Positions 8,887-17,021 of a stretch of DNA of 64,000 nucleotides are shown in pieces; position 1 is the stretch's first letter; every line of letters starts with the position of its first letter. A program made the translations under genes and the position numbers. The DNA comes from Rodentibacter caecimuris (GTDB lineage Bacteria > Pseudomonadota > Gammaproteobacteria > Enterobacterales > Pasteurellaceae): assembly GCF_024622045.1 (NCBI RefSeq), contig NZ_JANKBP010000001.1, one strand, 5' to 3'. Under the pieces are notes generated by a model that was given only the letters and a program-made list of their open reading frames with translations, was not told the DNA's origin and did not search any database.

Positions 8887-9960
8887 ATGGCAGGTAATAC
8901 AATAGGACAACTTTTCCGCGTGACAACCTTTGGTGAGTCACACGGCATTGCACTCGGTTGTATTGTGGACGGTGTCCCACCCAATATGGCATTGTCCGAA
9001 GCGGATATTCAGCCGGATTTAGACCGCCGTAAACCGGGTACTTCACGTTATACCACCCCTCGTCGTGAAGCGGATGAAATTCAAATTTTATCCGGTGTAT
9101 TTGAGGGAAAAACTACGGGAACGAGTATCGGCATGATTATCAAAAATGGCGATCAACGTTCTCAAGATTATGGTGAAATTAAAGATCGCTTCCGTCCCGG
9201 ACATGCGGATTTTACCTACCAACAAAAATACGGCATTCGTGATTATCGTGGCGGCGGACGTTCTTCCGCACGTGAAACGGCTATGAGGGTTGCAGCCGGG
9301 GCGATTGCGAAAAAATATTTACGGGAACAATTCGGCGTTGAAGTACGCGGTTTTTTAAGTCAAATCGGCGATGTAAAAATTGCTCAGCAAACAGTGGGGA
9401 AGATTGATTGGGAAAAAGTGGAGAGTAATCCTTTTTTTTGCCCCGATGAAAGTGCGGTTGAAAAATTTGATGAATTGATCCGAGAACTCAAAAAAGAAGG
9501 GGATTCCATTGGTGCGAAGCTCACCGTGATTGCTGAAAATGTACCGTTAGGACTAGGCGAACCGGTGTTTGATCGCCTTGATGCGGATCTTGCTCATGCC
9601 TTAATGAGCATTAATGCTGTAAAAGGGGTTGAAATTGGTGATGGTTTTGCAGTGGTGGAACAGTGCGGTAGCCAACATCGAGACGAAATGACACCAACGG
9701 GTTTTGAAAGTAATCATGCAGGTGGAATTTTAGGCGGTATTAGTTCCGGTCAGCCGATTATTGCAACAATTGCTCTAAAGCCTACCTCAAGTATTACTAT
9801 TCCGGGGCGTTCTGTGAATCTTGCCGGTGAAGCAGTGGAAGTGATAACCAAAGGTCGTCATGATCCCTGTGTGGGGATTCGTGCTGTGCCGATTGCGGAA
9901 GCCATGGTTGCGATCGTATTATTGGATCATTTATTGCGTTTTAAAGCGCAGTGTCGATAA
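8887..9960 (+). CDS. aroC: Chorismate synthase
   Basis: Converts EPSP to chorismate using reduced FMN, the last step of the shikimate pathway. The 357 residues match the family. Signature regions are visible: TFGESHG near residue 13, DLDRRKPGTSRYTTPRREAD, GHADFTYQQKYGIRDYRGGGRSSARET, and the C-terminal GRHDPCVGIRAVPI. Start: ATG after GAGAGG, 18 bp from the preceding channel gene, followed by mepA. The menE-channel-aroC-mepA order matches that remembered for H. influenzae. Confidence 0.98.
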   Translation: MAGNTIGQLFRVTTFGESHGIALGCIVDGVPPNMALSEADIQPDLDRRKPGTSRYTTPRREADEIQILSGVFEGKTTGTSIGMIIKNGDQRSQDYGEIKDRFRPGHADFTYQQKYGIRDYRGGGRSSARETAMRVAAGAIAKKYLREQFGVEVRGFLSQIGDVKIAQQTVGKIDWEKVESNPFFCPDESAVEKFDELIRELKKEGDSIGAKLTVIAENVPLGLGEPVFDRLDADLAHALMSINAVKGVEIGDGFAVVEQCGSQHRDEMTPTGFESNHAGGILGGISSGQPIIATIALKPTSSITIPGRSVNLAGEAVEVITKGRHDPCVGIRAVPIAEAMVAIVLLDHLLRFKAQCR

Positions 9961-10001
9961 ACATTTCCTTGTTTGTTCCTACACAAATCAAAAGCTAAAA
10001 A

Positions 10002-10862
10002 ATGAATAAAATAATATTAAAAACAGCGGTTGTTTTGACCGCACTTTTTTCTCTATCAGTTCAGGCTTCCCCTCAAGATTGGCAAAAAATTAAGCGTCCG
10101 ATCCCAAGTGAGAGCGGAAACGCGCAGCCAATCGGAAGCTATTCCAACGGTTGTATTATCGGAGCCAAAGCTTTACCGGCAAAAGGTGACGGTTATCAAG
10201 TGATCCGTATGAATCGCAACCGCTATTATGGACATCCGGAGATGATTCACTACCTTAAGCGTTTGGGCGAAAGAGTGAAAGCTGCGGGATTACCGACAAT
10301 GCTTGTTGGTGATATTGCGATGCCGGGAGGAGGACGTTTCTTGACCGGACATGCAAGTCATCAGATGGGATTGGATGCGGATATTTGGTTACGCATGGGT
10401 GATATGTCGGATGTAGATGCATTAAATTCAGATGGAAAAGGCTTGTTAGTGGTTGATAGAAAAGCACAGCGTGTCGATGAGCGTATATGGCATAACAATC
10501 ATGCTACACTGATTAAACTTGCCGCTCAGGATCATAGCGTGACCCGTATTTTCGTGAATCCGGCAATTAAACTAAAGTTATGTCAAACGGCAAGCAATGA
10601 TCGTGGCTGGTTACACAAAATTCGCCCTTGGTTTGGGCATGACTCACACTTTCATGTTCGTTTAAAATGTCCGGCTGATGCGGCATATTGTGAAAATCAA
10701 TCTCCCGTTCCGGCAGGAGACGGTTGTGGTGATGAACTGTATTCTTGGTTTGAACCGGTAAAACCGAATACGGGAGCAAGCAAACTGAAAGTGATTCCTC
10801 CTGAGCCTTTCCTATGCCAACAAGTGTTGAATTCACCGAATCGAAGTGAATGGTTAGAATAA
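10002..10862 (+). CDS. mepA: Penicillin-insensitive murein endopeptidase MepA
   Basis: Periplasmic zinc endopeptidase that cuts D-Ala-meso-DAP crosslinks in peptidoglycan. A signal peptide covers about residues 1-23 and ends at VQA|S. The LAS-family metal site is visible: GHASHQMGLDADIW with His120 and Asp127 spaced as in E. coli MepA, and a downstream DSHFHVRLKCP supplying the third ligand and catalytic His. Conserved cysteines (CIIG, CQTA, CPADAAYC, DGCGDEL) suggest disulfides. Length is 286 residues. An uptake signal lies in the signal-peptide coding region (10038). Confidence 0.95.
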   Translation: MNKIILKTAVVLTALFSLSVQASPQDWQKIKRPIPSESGNAQPIGSYSNGCIIGAKALPAKGDGYQVIRMNRNRYYGHPEMIHYLKRLGERVKAAGLPTMLVGDIAMPGGGRFLTGHASHQMGLDADIWLRMGDMSDVDALNSDGKGLLVVDRKAQRVDERIWHNNHATLIKLAAQDHSVTRIFVNPAIKLKLCQTASNDRGWLHKIRPWFGHDSHFHVRLKCPADAAYCENQSPVPAGDGCGDELYSWFEPVKPNTGASKLKVIPPEPFLCQQVLNSPNRSEWLE

Positions 10863-10889
10863 AACGGAATTTAATATGGGGAAGACAAA

Positions 10890-11657
10890 GTGGAATTGGG
10901 CACAAACATTCTAGCAATTTTATTTATAGTGGCATTTGTGGCGGCATTTATTGATGCGATTGCCGGCGGGGGCGGCTTGATTACTATTCCTGCTTTGCTA
11001 ATGACGGGGATTCCGCCTGCGGTTGCACTGGGGACAAATAAATTGCAGGCAATGGGAGGCGCATTTTCTGCCAGTCTCTATTTTTTACGTAAAAGAGCGG
11101 TCAATTTACGGGAATTTTGGTTTATTTTAGTTTGTGTTTTTCTTGGTTCGGCCTTAGGCACAATCTTAATTCAATGGCTTGATGCGGCTGTGTTTAAGAA
11201 AATTTTGCCATTCTTAATTTTAGCGATTGGACTGTATTTTCTCTTTACGCCTAAATTGGGTGATGGAGATCGTAAACAACGTTTCACTTATATTGTTTTT
11301 GGTGTGTTGATTGGCCCATTTTTAGGATTTTATGATGGTTTTTTCGGGCCGGGAACCGGCTCTATAATGAGCTTGGCTTGTGTGATGTTATTGGGTTTCA
11401 ATATTGCGAAAGCGACAGCACATGCGAAAGTGATGAACTTTACCTCAAACCTTGCGTCTTTTATGTTATTTTTCGTTGGCGGGCAAATTTCATGGACTAT
11501 AGGTATTGTAATGATGGTTGGGAGTATTTTGGGTGCAAATGTCGGGGCGAGAATGGTTATGACAAAAGGAAAAACGCTTATTCGCCCTATGGTAGTCGTG
11601 ATGTCGTTATTAATGACAGCAAAAATGGCATACGATCAAGGATGGTTTAGTTCTTAA
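10890..11657 (+). CDS. TSUP/TauE-SafE family membrane permease
   Basis: Polytopic inner-membrane protein of the TauE/SafE (TSUP, old UPF0721) family. Some members export or import sulfite, sulfonates or other organic anions, but the substrate here is unknown. It has 255 residues with about eight hydrophobic helices. The two family repeats are marked by DAIAGGGGLITIPALLMTGIPP near the N-terminus and GFYDGFFGPGTGS in the middle. The start is a GTG preceded by GGGGAAG. It lies 27 bp after mepA. Confidence 0.88.
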   Translation: MELGTNILAILFIVAFVAAFIDAIAGGGGLITIPALLMTGIPPAVALGTNKLQAMGGAFSASLYFLRKRAVNLREFWFILVCVFLGSALGTILIQWLDAAVFKKILPFLILAIGLYFLFTPKLGDGDRKQRFTYIVFGVLIGPFLGFYDGFFGPGTGSIMSLACVMLLGFNIAKATAHAKVMNFTSNLASFMLFFVGGQISWTIGIVMMVGSILGANVGARMVMTKGKTLIRPMVVVMSLLMTAKMAYDQGWFSS

Positions 11658-11693
11658 AGTGCGGTCAATTCCGCCATTGTTTTTTTAGTGATT

Positions 11694-12647
11694 ATGACAG
11701 ATTCTCAACAAAATTTACGTTTAACCGCACGTGTGGGCTATGAGCCTCACTTTTCGTGGTCATATTTAAAACCGAAATACTGGGGCATTTGGCTCGGTAT
11801 TTTCTTTTTACTTTTATTGGCATTTATACCGTTTCGTTTGCGTGATAAATTTGCGGCAAAATTAGGTGTATGGATTGGATATAAAGCAAGAAAGCAGCGA
11901 AAACGGGCTCAAATTAACTTGAGCTATTGTTTCCCTGATTGGACAGAACAACAGCGTGAACAAGTGATTGATAAAATGTTTGCAGTCGTTGCGCAGGTGA
12001 TGTTTGGTATTGGAGAGATTGCACTACGTTCTAAAAAACATCTACAACAACGTAGTAAATTTATTGGTATTGAGCATATCCAAAAAGCCAAAGCAGAGGG
12101 CTATAACATTATTTTAATGGTACCGCACGGTTGGGCGATTGATGCTTCCGGCATTATTTTACATACTCATGGAATGCCAATGACTTCCATGTATAACCCG
12201 CATCGTAATCCTTTAGTGGACTGGCTTTGGACAATAACCCGCCAGCGTTTTGGGGGAAAAATGCATGCCCGTCAAAATGGTATTAAGGCTTTTTTGAATG
12301 ATATTCGCAAAGGAGAAATGGGATATTACTTGCCGGATGAAGATTTTGGTGCAGAGCAAAGCATCTTTGTAGATTTTTTTGGTACTTATAAGGCAACTTT
12401 ACCGGGCCTAAATAAAATGGCTAAACTCGCAAAGGCTGTGGTAATCCCAATGTTCCCTCGTTATAACTCGGAAAGCGGTAAGTATGAAATGGAAATTCAC
12501 CCGGCAATGAACCTTAGCGAAGAATTGCAATCAGCCCGAGCAATGAATAAAGAGATTGAATCCTTTGTTACGCCGAGTCCTGAACAATATGTTTGGATTT
12601 TACAATTATTAAGAACACGTAAAGATGGTGAAGATCTTTATGATTAA
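11694..12647 (+). CDS. lpxM: Lipid A late acyltransferase LpxM (MsbB)
   Basis: Inner-membrane acyltransferase that adds the last secondary acyl chain (myristoyl in Haemophilus) to lipid A. One N-terminal membrane anchor (GIWLGIFFLLLLAFIP) is followed by a cytoplasmic LPLAT domain with the HX4D catalytic motif in PHGWAIDAS near residue 147. Length is about 317 residues. I chose ATG 11694. A GTG two codons earlier is also in frame, and neither has a strong ribosome site. LpxL is the alternative, but the position after the mepA/TSUP genes matches msbB of H. influenzae. Confidence 0.88.
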   Translation: MTDSQQNLRLTARVGYEPHFSWSYLKPKYWGIWLGIFFLLLLAFIPFRLRDKFAAKLGVWIGYKARKQRKRAQINLSYCFPDWTEQQREQVIDKMFAVVAQVMFGIGEIALRSKKHLQQRSKFIGIEHIQKAKAEGYNIILMVPHGWAIDASGIILHTHGMPMTSMYNPHRNPLVDWLWTITRQRFGGKMHARQNGIKAFLNDIRKGEMGYYLPDEDFGAEQSIFVDFFGTYKATLPGLNKMAKLAKAVVIPMFPRYNSESGKYEMEIHPAMNLSEELQSARAMNKEIESFVTPSPEQYVWILQLLRTRKDGEDLYD

Positions 12648-12829
12648 CCATTGGCGTTTAACGGCATCATGTAGCAAATGCGCAATTTAAAGAAAATGCA
12701 GGGACGCCACGCTGGCGTTCACCATACAAATTTTTGAAATTATTTGATTTTTTATGGACACCGGTATGCCGCCCTAGCTATGAGATAAAATCCAAGTTTG
12801 TGCAACTGCTACATAATACCGGAGTTTAA
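12640..12829 (+). pseudogene. Frameshifted small ORF after lpxM
   Basis: An ATG at 12640 overlaps the lpxM end in an ATGA-like arrangement. It opens a 16-codon frame (MINHWRLTAS...) that ends in a stop. The +1 frame continues with about 55 protein-like codons rich in Trp, Tyr, Lys and Phe (for example GTPRWRSPYKFLK and CRPSYEIKSKF), ending just before the terminator. One indel near 12661-12668 would join them into a protein of about 60 residues. This is inference: homology was not tested and the stretch may be non-coding. Confidence 0.35.
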
Positions 12830-12831
12830 TT

Positions 12832-12863
12832 AAAGTGCGGTCAATTTTAACCGCACTTTTTTG
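12832..12863. terminator. Terminator built from an inverted uptake-signal pair
   Basis: AAAGTGCGGT at 12832 and ACCGCACTTT at 12850 form a 10-bp stem with an 8-nt loop and a T run. It separates the lpxM unit from the convergent UmuD-like gene. Confidence 0.85.
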
Positions 12864-12870
12864 TTTCTGA

Positions 12871-13317
12871 TTAAGCTGCAAATTTTAACGTATTGCGCTT
12901 TGATTGAATTTGATGAATGGTATTGGTTACGGTTCCGACAAGGGGTAAGTTTGCCCAGTTTTTTGTTTTTATATTCTGCATTTTTGAGTCTAGTGCCATA
13001 AAGACAAACTCATCGTCATAGGTGATGAACTCATATATATGAAATTCGCTTCCGCTTTTTAATACAACAAGATCGCCGCTACAAAGTTGTTCATTTTTTT
13101 CGACGATTAACATATCACCCTGTTCAATTCCCCAAGCCAACATGTTCGGATTCGTTACACGGATAAAGCAGGTTTGCTGAGGGCGCTTGATACAGTAGAG
13201 GTTCAAATCAAGCTTTTTACTAAATGTGAATCTTTCCCCAACATCATTAAAAAACGGCATAGGATGATAAGAAAATGCCATATCATTTTGAGCAATCATA
13301 TCTGTGCGGTTCATCAT
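12871..13317 (-). CDS. SOS-controlled UmuD/ImpA-like S24-family protein, catalytic residues absent
   Basis: The 148-residue protein aligns with the C-terminal domain of UmuD/LexA: FIRVTNPNMLAWGIEQGDML parallels the UmuD segment around the self-cleavage serine, and CSGDLVVLKSGSEFHIYEF parallels the strand carrying the lysine. The serine position holds Asn58 (PNM where UmuD has DSM) and the lysine positions hold Tyr/Glu, so autoproteolysis looks impossible. No Ala-Gly or Cys-Gly cleavage site is seen. Start: ATG after AAGGAAAC. A perfect LexA box lies about 45 bp upstream. No umuC-like gene is adjacent. Haemophilus has an SOS gene called impA, and this may be its counterpart. Role unknown: possibly a polymerase or LexA/UmuD interaction partner. 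Confidence 0.75.
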   Translation of the reverse strand: MMNRTDMIAQNDMAFSYHPMPFFNDVGERFTFSKKLDLNLYCIKRPQQTCFIRVTNPNMLAWGIEQGDMLIVEKNEQLCSGDLVVLKSGSEFHIYEFITYDDEFVFMALDSKMQNIKTKNWANLPLVGTVTNTIHQIQSKRNTLKFAA

Positions 13318-13361
13318 CTTGTTTCCTTTGAATTGAGTGGTTATTTATACAGTTATTAATA

Positions 13362-13381
13362 TACTGTTATTACATACAGTC
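13362..13381 (-). promoter_or_regulatory. LexA (SOS) box
   Basis: CTGT, eight bases (TATTACAT), then ACAG: a perfect gamma-proteobacterial LexA core with good flanking bases (TA upstream, TC downstream). It sits about 45 bp upstream of the UmuD-like start, where it would cover the promoter. Confidence 0.88.
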
Positions 13382-13575
13382 TGTCAATGTGGGAATGGAA
13401 AAATTTTCTATAAAGCAAAATGTTAGAAAAAATATAGTGAATATTTGAAAACGGTTAAAGTGTCATAAAAGAGTAAGAAAACATTTCTTTTAGAAGAAAT
13501 TTAAGTTATCTTTAGCTAGCCTATGGGGATCAGTAATGATCTGAAGTTTAACCTTAATTTTATTTAAGCTTTATT

Positions 13576-14820
13576 ATGAATGTATCACGTTTATTTTATT
13601 TTCTTTTTCAAGGCAATTTGGTAAAGCGAATTGCAGTTGGTCTTGTACTCGGAATCCTTGTTGCACTAGTGAACCCAAGTATTGAACAAACATTAGGATT
13701 TGAACTGGCAGCAAGTGTTGGAATATTGGGACAGATTTTTGTTAAAGCACTACGTGCGGTCGCACCGATTTTAATTTTCTTCCTTGTTATGGCGGCGTTA
13801 GCCAATAAAAAAGTCGGTTCGAAAAGCAATATGAAAGAAATTATTGTGCTTTACCTTTTAGGCACTTTCTTAGCTGCATTCGCCGCAGTGATTGCCAGTA
13901 TGCTTTTTCCTTCGGAAGTGGCATTATCAGTGAAAGAAGATGTTACTTCTGCGCCACAATCGGTCTCCCAAGTATTATTAACTTTAGTGCTTAATGTCGT
14001 GGATAATCCACTCAATGCGATCTTTAAAGCAAACTTTATTGGTGTATTGGCTTGGTCTATCGGTTTGGGGTTAGCACTTCGTTATGCCTCTGAGGTAACA
14101 AAACAAGTGGTAGCGGATTTTGCAGAAGGTATCTCTAAAATCGTCCACGTCATTATTTCATTTGCACCTCTGGGGGTATTTGGTTTAGTGGCGGAAACCT
14201 TATCTGATAAAGGCTTAAAGGCCTTAAGTGGTTATTTCCATTTATTAGCCGTCTTAATTGGTGTCATGCTCTTTACTGCATTTGTGCTTAATCCTATTTT
14301 AGTTTATTGGAAAACTCGCCAAAATCCGTATCCATTAGTTTGGACTTGTGTGCGTGAAAGTGGTGTAACCGCATTTTTCACCCGTAGCTCAGCGGCAAAT
14401 ATTCCGGTGAATATCAATTTGGCAAAACGTTTAAATCTTGATGAAGAAACCTATTCCGTCGCGATTCCGCTTGGTGCAAACATTAATATGGCGGGGGCAG
14501 CGATTACCATTACGGTATTAACTTTAGCGGCTGTATATACGCTTGGTATAGAAGTATCCTTTATCAGCGCCGTGGTATTAAGTGTGGTTGCTGCACTTTG
14601 CGCTTGCGGCGCTTCAGGGGTTGCCGGCGGTTCATTATTACTGATCCCGTTAGCTTGTAGCTTATTTGGTATTTCTGACGATGTGGCGGCGCAAATGATT
14701 GGTGTCGGTTTTGTGATCGGTATTTTGCAAGATTCAACTGAAACCGCGCTGAATTCATCAACCGACGTTTTATTTACCGCTGCGGTATGTATGGAAGAAG
14801 AACGAAAAAACAACGCATAA
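13576..14820 (+). CDS. sstT: Na+/serine-threonine symporter SstT
   Basis: Sodium-coupled serine/threonine importer of the dicarboxylate/amino acid:cation symporter family, in the inner membrane. It has 414 residues with many hydrophobic segments. Family marks include FFTRSSAANIPVNINLAKRL (serine-rich reentrant loop) and PLGANINMAGAAITITVL (NMAG-type Na+ site). The start ATG has a poor ribosome site. The leader contains a small hairpin (ATTTCTT/AAGAAAT at 13483-13500). It is monocistronic, followed by a strong terminator. Confidence 0.95.
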   Translation: MNVSRLFYFLFQGNLVKRIAVGLVLGILVALVNPSIEQTLGFELAASVGILGQIFVKALRAVAPILIFFLVMAALANKKVGSKSNMKEIIVLYLLGTFLAAFAAVIASMLFPSEVALSVKEDVTSAPQSVSQVLLTLVLNVVDNPLNAIFKANFIGVLAWSIGLGLALRYASEVTKQVVADFAEGISKIVHVIISFAPLGVFGLVAETLSDKGLKALSGYFHLLAVLIGVMLFTAFVLNPILVYWKTRQNPYPLVWTCVRESGVTAFFTRSSAANIPVNINLAKRLNLDEETYSVAIPLGANINMAGAAITITVLTLAAVYTLGIEVSFISAVVLSVVAALCACGASGVAGGSLLLIPLACSLFGISDDVAAQMIGVGFVIGILQDSTETALNSSTDVLFTAAVCMEEERKNNA

Positions 14821-14832
14821 CTCACTGATGTT

Positions 14833-14862
14833 AAAGCGGGCGAAAGCCCGCTTTTTGTTTTT
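14833..14862 (+). terminator. sstT terminator
   Basis: AAAGCGGGC, loop GAAA, GCCCGCTTT followed by T-rich sequence: a strong GC hairpin 13 bp after the sstT stop. Confidence 0.93.
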
Positions 14863-14975
14863 TACCTGTATTGCCGATAAAAAACAAAACTGCCATATTC
14901 CTTATATTTCGCTATACAAAGTGTGGTCTAATTTGATAGACTTTTTTCGTTTAAACCCGAATAGAGGACGTCAGA

Positions 14976-15890
14976 ATGGATGGATTAACCCTAGCAACAT
15001 TAGTGTTTCTTGTACTCATTATTGTTATTTTATTTTCAACTATTAAAACTGTTCCACAGGGATATAACTGGACGATTGAACGTTTTGGGCGCTACACGCG
15101 AACATTAATGCCCGGTTTAAATATCGTTGTGCCTTTTGTGGATCGTGTCGGTCGCAAAATTAATATGATGGAACAAGTATTAGATATTCCATCACAAGAG
15201 GTTATTTCTAAAGATAACGCTAATGTTGCCATTGATGCGGTATGTTTTGTTCAAGTGATTGATGCACGCAGCGCAGCTTATGAGGTTAATCATCTTGAGC
15301 AGGCGATTATTAATTTAACCATGACGAATATTCGTACTGTACTCGGATCGATGGAGTTGGACGAAATGTTATCGCAACGTGATTCTATTAATAGCCGTTT
15401 GCTCGCTATTGTTGATGAAGCAACGAATCCGTGGGGGATCAAAGTAACCCGTATTGAAATTCGTGATGTTCGTCCGCCACGTGAATTGATTGATTCTATG
15501 AATGCTCAAATGAAAGCTGAACGTAATAAACGTGCGGAAGTATTGGAAGCAGAGGGGATTCGACAAGCGGAAATTTTACGTGCGGAAGGGGAAAAACAAG
15601 CACGTATTTTAAAAGCCGAAGGGGAACGCCAAGAAGCTTTCTTGCAAGCGGAAGCCCGTGAGCGTGCGGCAGAGGCGGAAGCGAAAGCAACACAAATGGT
15701 ATCTGAAGCCATCGCAAGTGGTGATACGAAAGCAATCAATTACTTCATTGCCCAAAAATACACGGAAGCACTAAAAGAAATTGGCGGTTCAAAAAATAGC
15801 AAGGTGGTATTAATGCCATTAGAGGCGGGCAACTTAATTGGTTCTGTGGCAGGTATTGCAGAATTATTAAAAGGCGATAACAAAGCCTAA
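14976..15890 (+). CDS. qmcA: SPFH/stomatin-like membrane protein QmcA (YbbK)
   Basis: Band-7/SPFH protein thought to form inner-membrane microdomain cages and to assist membrane protein quality control with an NfeD partner. One N-terminal membrane helix (residues about 5-24) is followed by the SPFH domain (TVPQGYNWTIERFGRY, DIPSQEVISKDNANV), then a long Ala/Glu/Arg coiled coil (repeats of AEGxRQ and AEGEKQ, residues about 180-240), and a C-terminal hydrophobic tip. The length of 304 matches E. coli QmcA. The next gene encodes the NfeD-type partner, as in E. coli ybbK-ybbJ. Confidence 0.93.
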   Translation: MDGLTLATLVFLVLIIVILFSTIKTVPQGYNWTIERFGRYTRTLMPGLNIVVPFVDRVGRKINMMEQVLDIPSQEVISKDNANVAIDAVCFVQVIDARSAAYEVNHLEQAIINLTMTNIRTVLGSMELDEMLSQRDSINSRLLAIVDEATNPWGIKVTRIEIRDVRPPRELIDSMNAQMKAERNKRAEVLEAEGIRQAEILRAEGEKQARILKAEGERQEAFLQAEARERAAEAEAKATQMVSEAIASGDTKAINYFIAQKYTEALKEIGGSKNSKVVLMPLEAGNLIGSVAGIAELLKGDNKA

Positions 15891-15907
15891 AGGCATTTAA
15901 TTTTTTC

Positions 15908-15938
15908 AAAGTGCGGTTAAAATTGACCGCACTTTTTC
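15908..15938. terminator. Inverted uptake-signal hairpin between qmcA and ybbJ
   Basis: AAGTGCGGT at 15909 and ACCGCACTT at 15926 pair (longer with flanking TTAA/TTGA) and are followed by T residues. It may attenuate rather than fully end transcription, because the partner gene follows at once. Confidence 0.7.
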
Positions 15939-15954
15939 TATCAAAGGAGGCAAT

Positions 15955-16413
15955 ATGACAGAATGGTTAACCTCGTGGTCATTATGGCATTGGTTGGTAC
16001 TCGGTTTTGTTTTACTGATTGCTGAAGTGATCATTCCCGGTGTGTTTTTGCTTTGGTGGGGATTGGCCGCTTTAGTGACTGCACTTGTGCAATTTATTTT
16101 TCCGAATTTTGCCTTAACAGGATTGGCAATTTTTTATGCGGTTTTGGCGTGTATTTTGTCGGTGATTTGGTGGCGCTATCAATATAATAAAGACAATCGG
16201 GATCAGGCTCAAAGTACATTAAATCAAAGGGATCACGCTATGCTCGGTAAACAGGGAACCGTGCGGGAAATTGCGGCAAACGGTATTGGCAGAGGGGCAT
16301 TTGACGATACGACTTGGCGCATTCAAGGGGAACGTCTTATGGTGAATGAGCTTGTCAAAGTGGTGCGTGTAGAGGGTATCACGCTTATTGTGGAAAAGGT
16401 AATAACAGAATGA
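15955..16413 (+). CDS. ybbJ: NfeD-like membrane protein YbbJ
   Basis: Partner of the SPFH protein QmcA. The 152 residues carry three to four hydrophobic helices in the first half (WHWLVLGFVLLIAEVIIPGVFLLWWG and following) and a soluble OB-fold NfeD domain at the C-terminus (LGKQGTVREI ... VNELVKVVRVEGITLIVEKV). Excellent ribosome site GGAGG before the ATG. The stop overlaps the next start by 4 bp (ATGA), so translation is coupled to the quinone reductase gene. Confidence 0.9.
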   Translation: MTEWLTSWSLWHWLVLGFVLLIAEVIIPGVFLLWWGLAALVTALVQFIFPNFALTGLAIFYAVLACILSVIWWRYQYNKDNRDQAQSTLNQRDHAMLGKQGTVREIAANGIGRGAFDDTTWRIQGERLMVNELVKVVRVEGITLIVEKVITE

Positions 16414-17021
16414 ATCATCTTATTATTTTTGCGCATCCTAATTCTAAAGGTAGCTTTGGGCGTGCAGTGGCGGATTGTGTGGCGAAAACCAGTCAAATGC
16501 TTGGGGTAGAAACCCAATTCCGTAATCTCTATACCATGGATTTTAATCCGATAATCTCTTTTGAAGAATTACAAGCAGTGAATAGCGGCATCATTCCCGA
16601 GGAAGTCAAATATGAACACGATCTTATTCGCCAAGCCGATTTAATTACGCTTGTTTATCCCCTTTGGTGGATGGGATTTCCGGCGCTTTTAAAAGGTTAT
16701 CTGGATCGGGTATTAAGTCATGGTTTTGCTTACAAAACAGAAAATGGAGAATCCGTTGGTTTGCTTAAAGGGAAACAAATGCAGCAATTCATCACACTTG
16801 GTAGCAATGTTGATAAGTATAAAGAATTTGGTATTGATAAATCCTTGGATCATTGTTTAGTGAACGGTTTATTTAATTATTGCGGTATTGAAAAGGTAAC
16901 CTATGAGCTATTTGGTGATATTCATTTAATTGATGATGAAGCACGTCGTACAATGCTTGATGTTGTTGAGCAAAAAACATTGGAAAAATTAACCGCACTT
17001 TTAAATGGAAAAGCAGTATGA
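16410..17021 (+). CDS. NAD(P)H:quinone oxidoreductase, flavodoxin-fold (KefF/MdaB type)
   Basis: Flavin-dependent NAD(P)H:quinone or nitro-reductase with a flavodoxin-like fold; 203 residues. Family marks are HLIIFAHPNSKGSFGRAV at the N-terminus (FMN phosphate loop), YPLWWMGFPALLKGYLDRVL in the middle and the GKQMQQFITLGS strand. Overlaps of 4 bp with the genes on both sides place it in a ybbJ-reductase-TorD-like operon. Physiological substrate unknown; quinone detoxification is the general expectation. Confidence 0.85.
   Translation: MNHLIIFAHPNSKGSFGRAVADCVAKTSQMLGVETQFRNLYTMDFNPIISFEELQAVNSGIIPEEVKYEHDLIRQADLITLVYPLWWMGFPALLKGYLDRVLSHGFAYKTENGESVGLLKGKQMQQFITLGSNVDKYKEFGIDKSLDHCLVNGLFNYCGIEKVTYELFGDIHLIDDEARRTMLDVVEQKTLEKLTALLNGKAV

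Noticed and set aside
12832..12863. Inverted repeats that could be insertion-sequence ends
   Set aside because: The arms are the uptake-signal core found throughout the window, with a T run and no transposase or target duplication.
13340..13370. A second LexA-like dyad (ACAG...ACTGT) next to the SOS box
   Set aside because: The half sites point the wrong way (ACAG before CTGT), so it is not a LexA operator.
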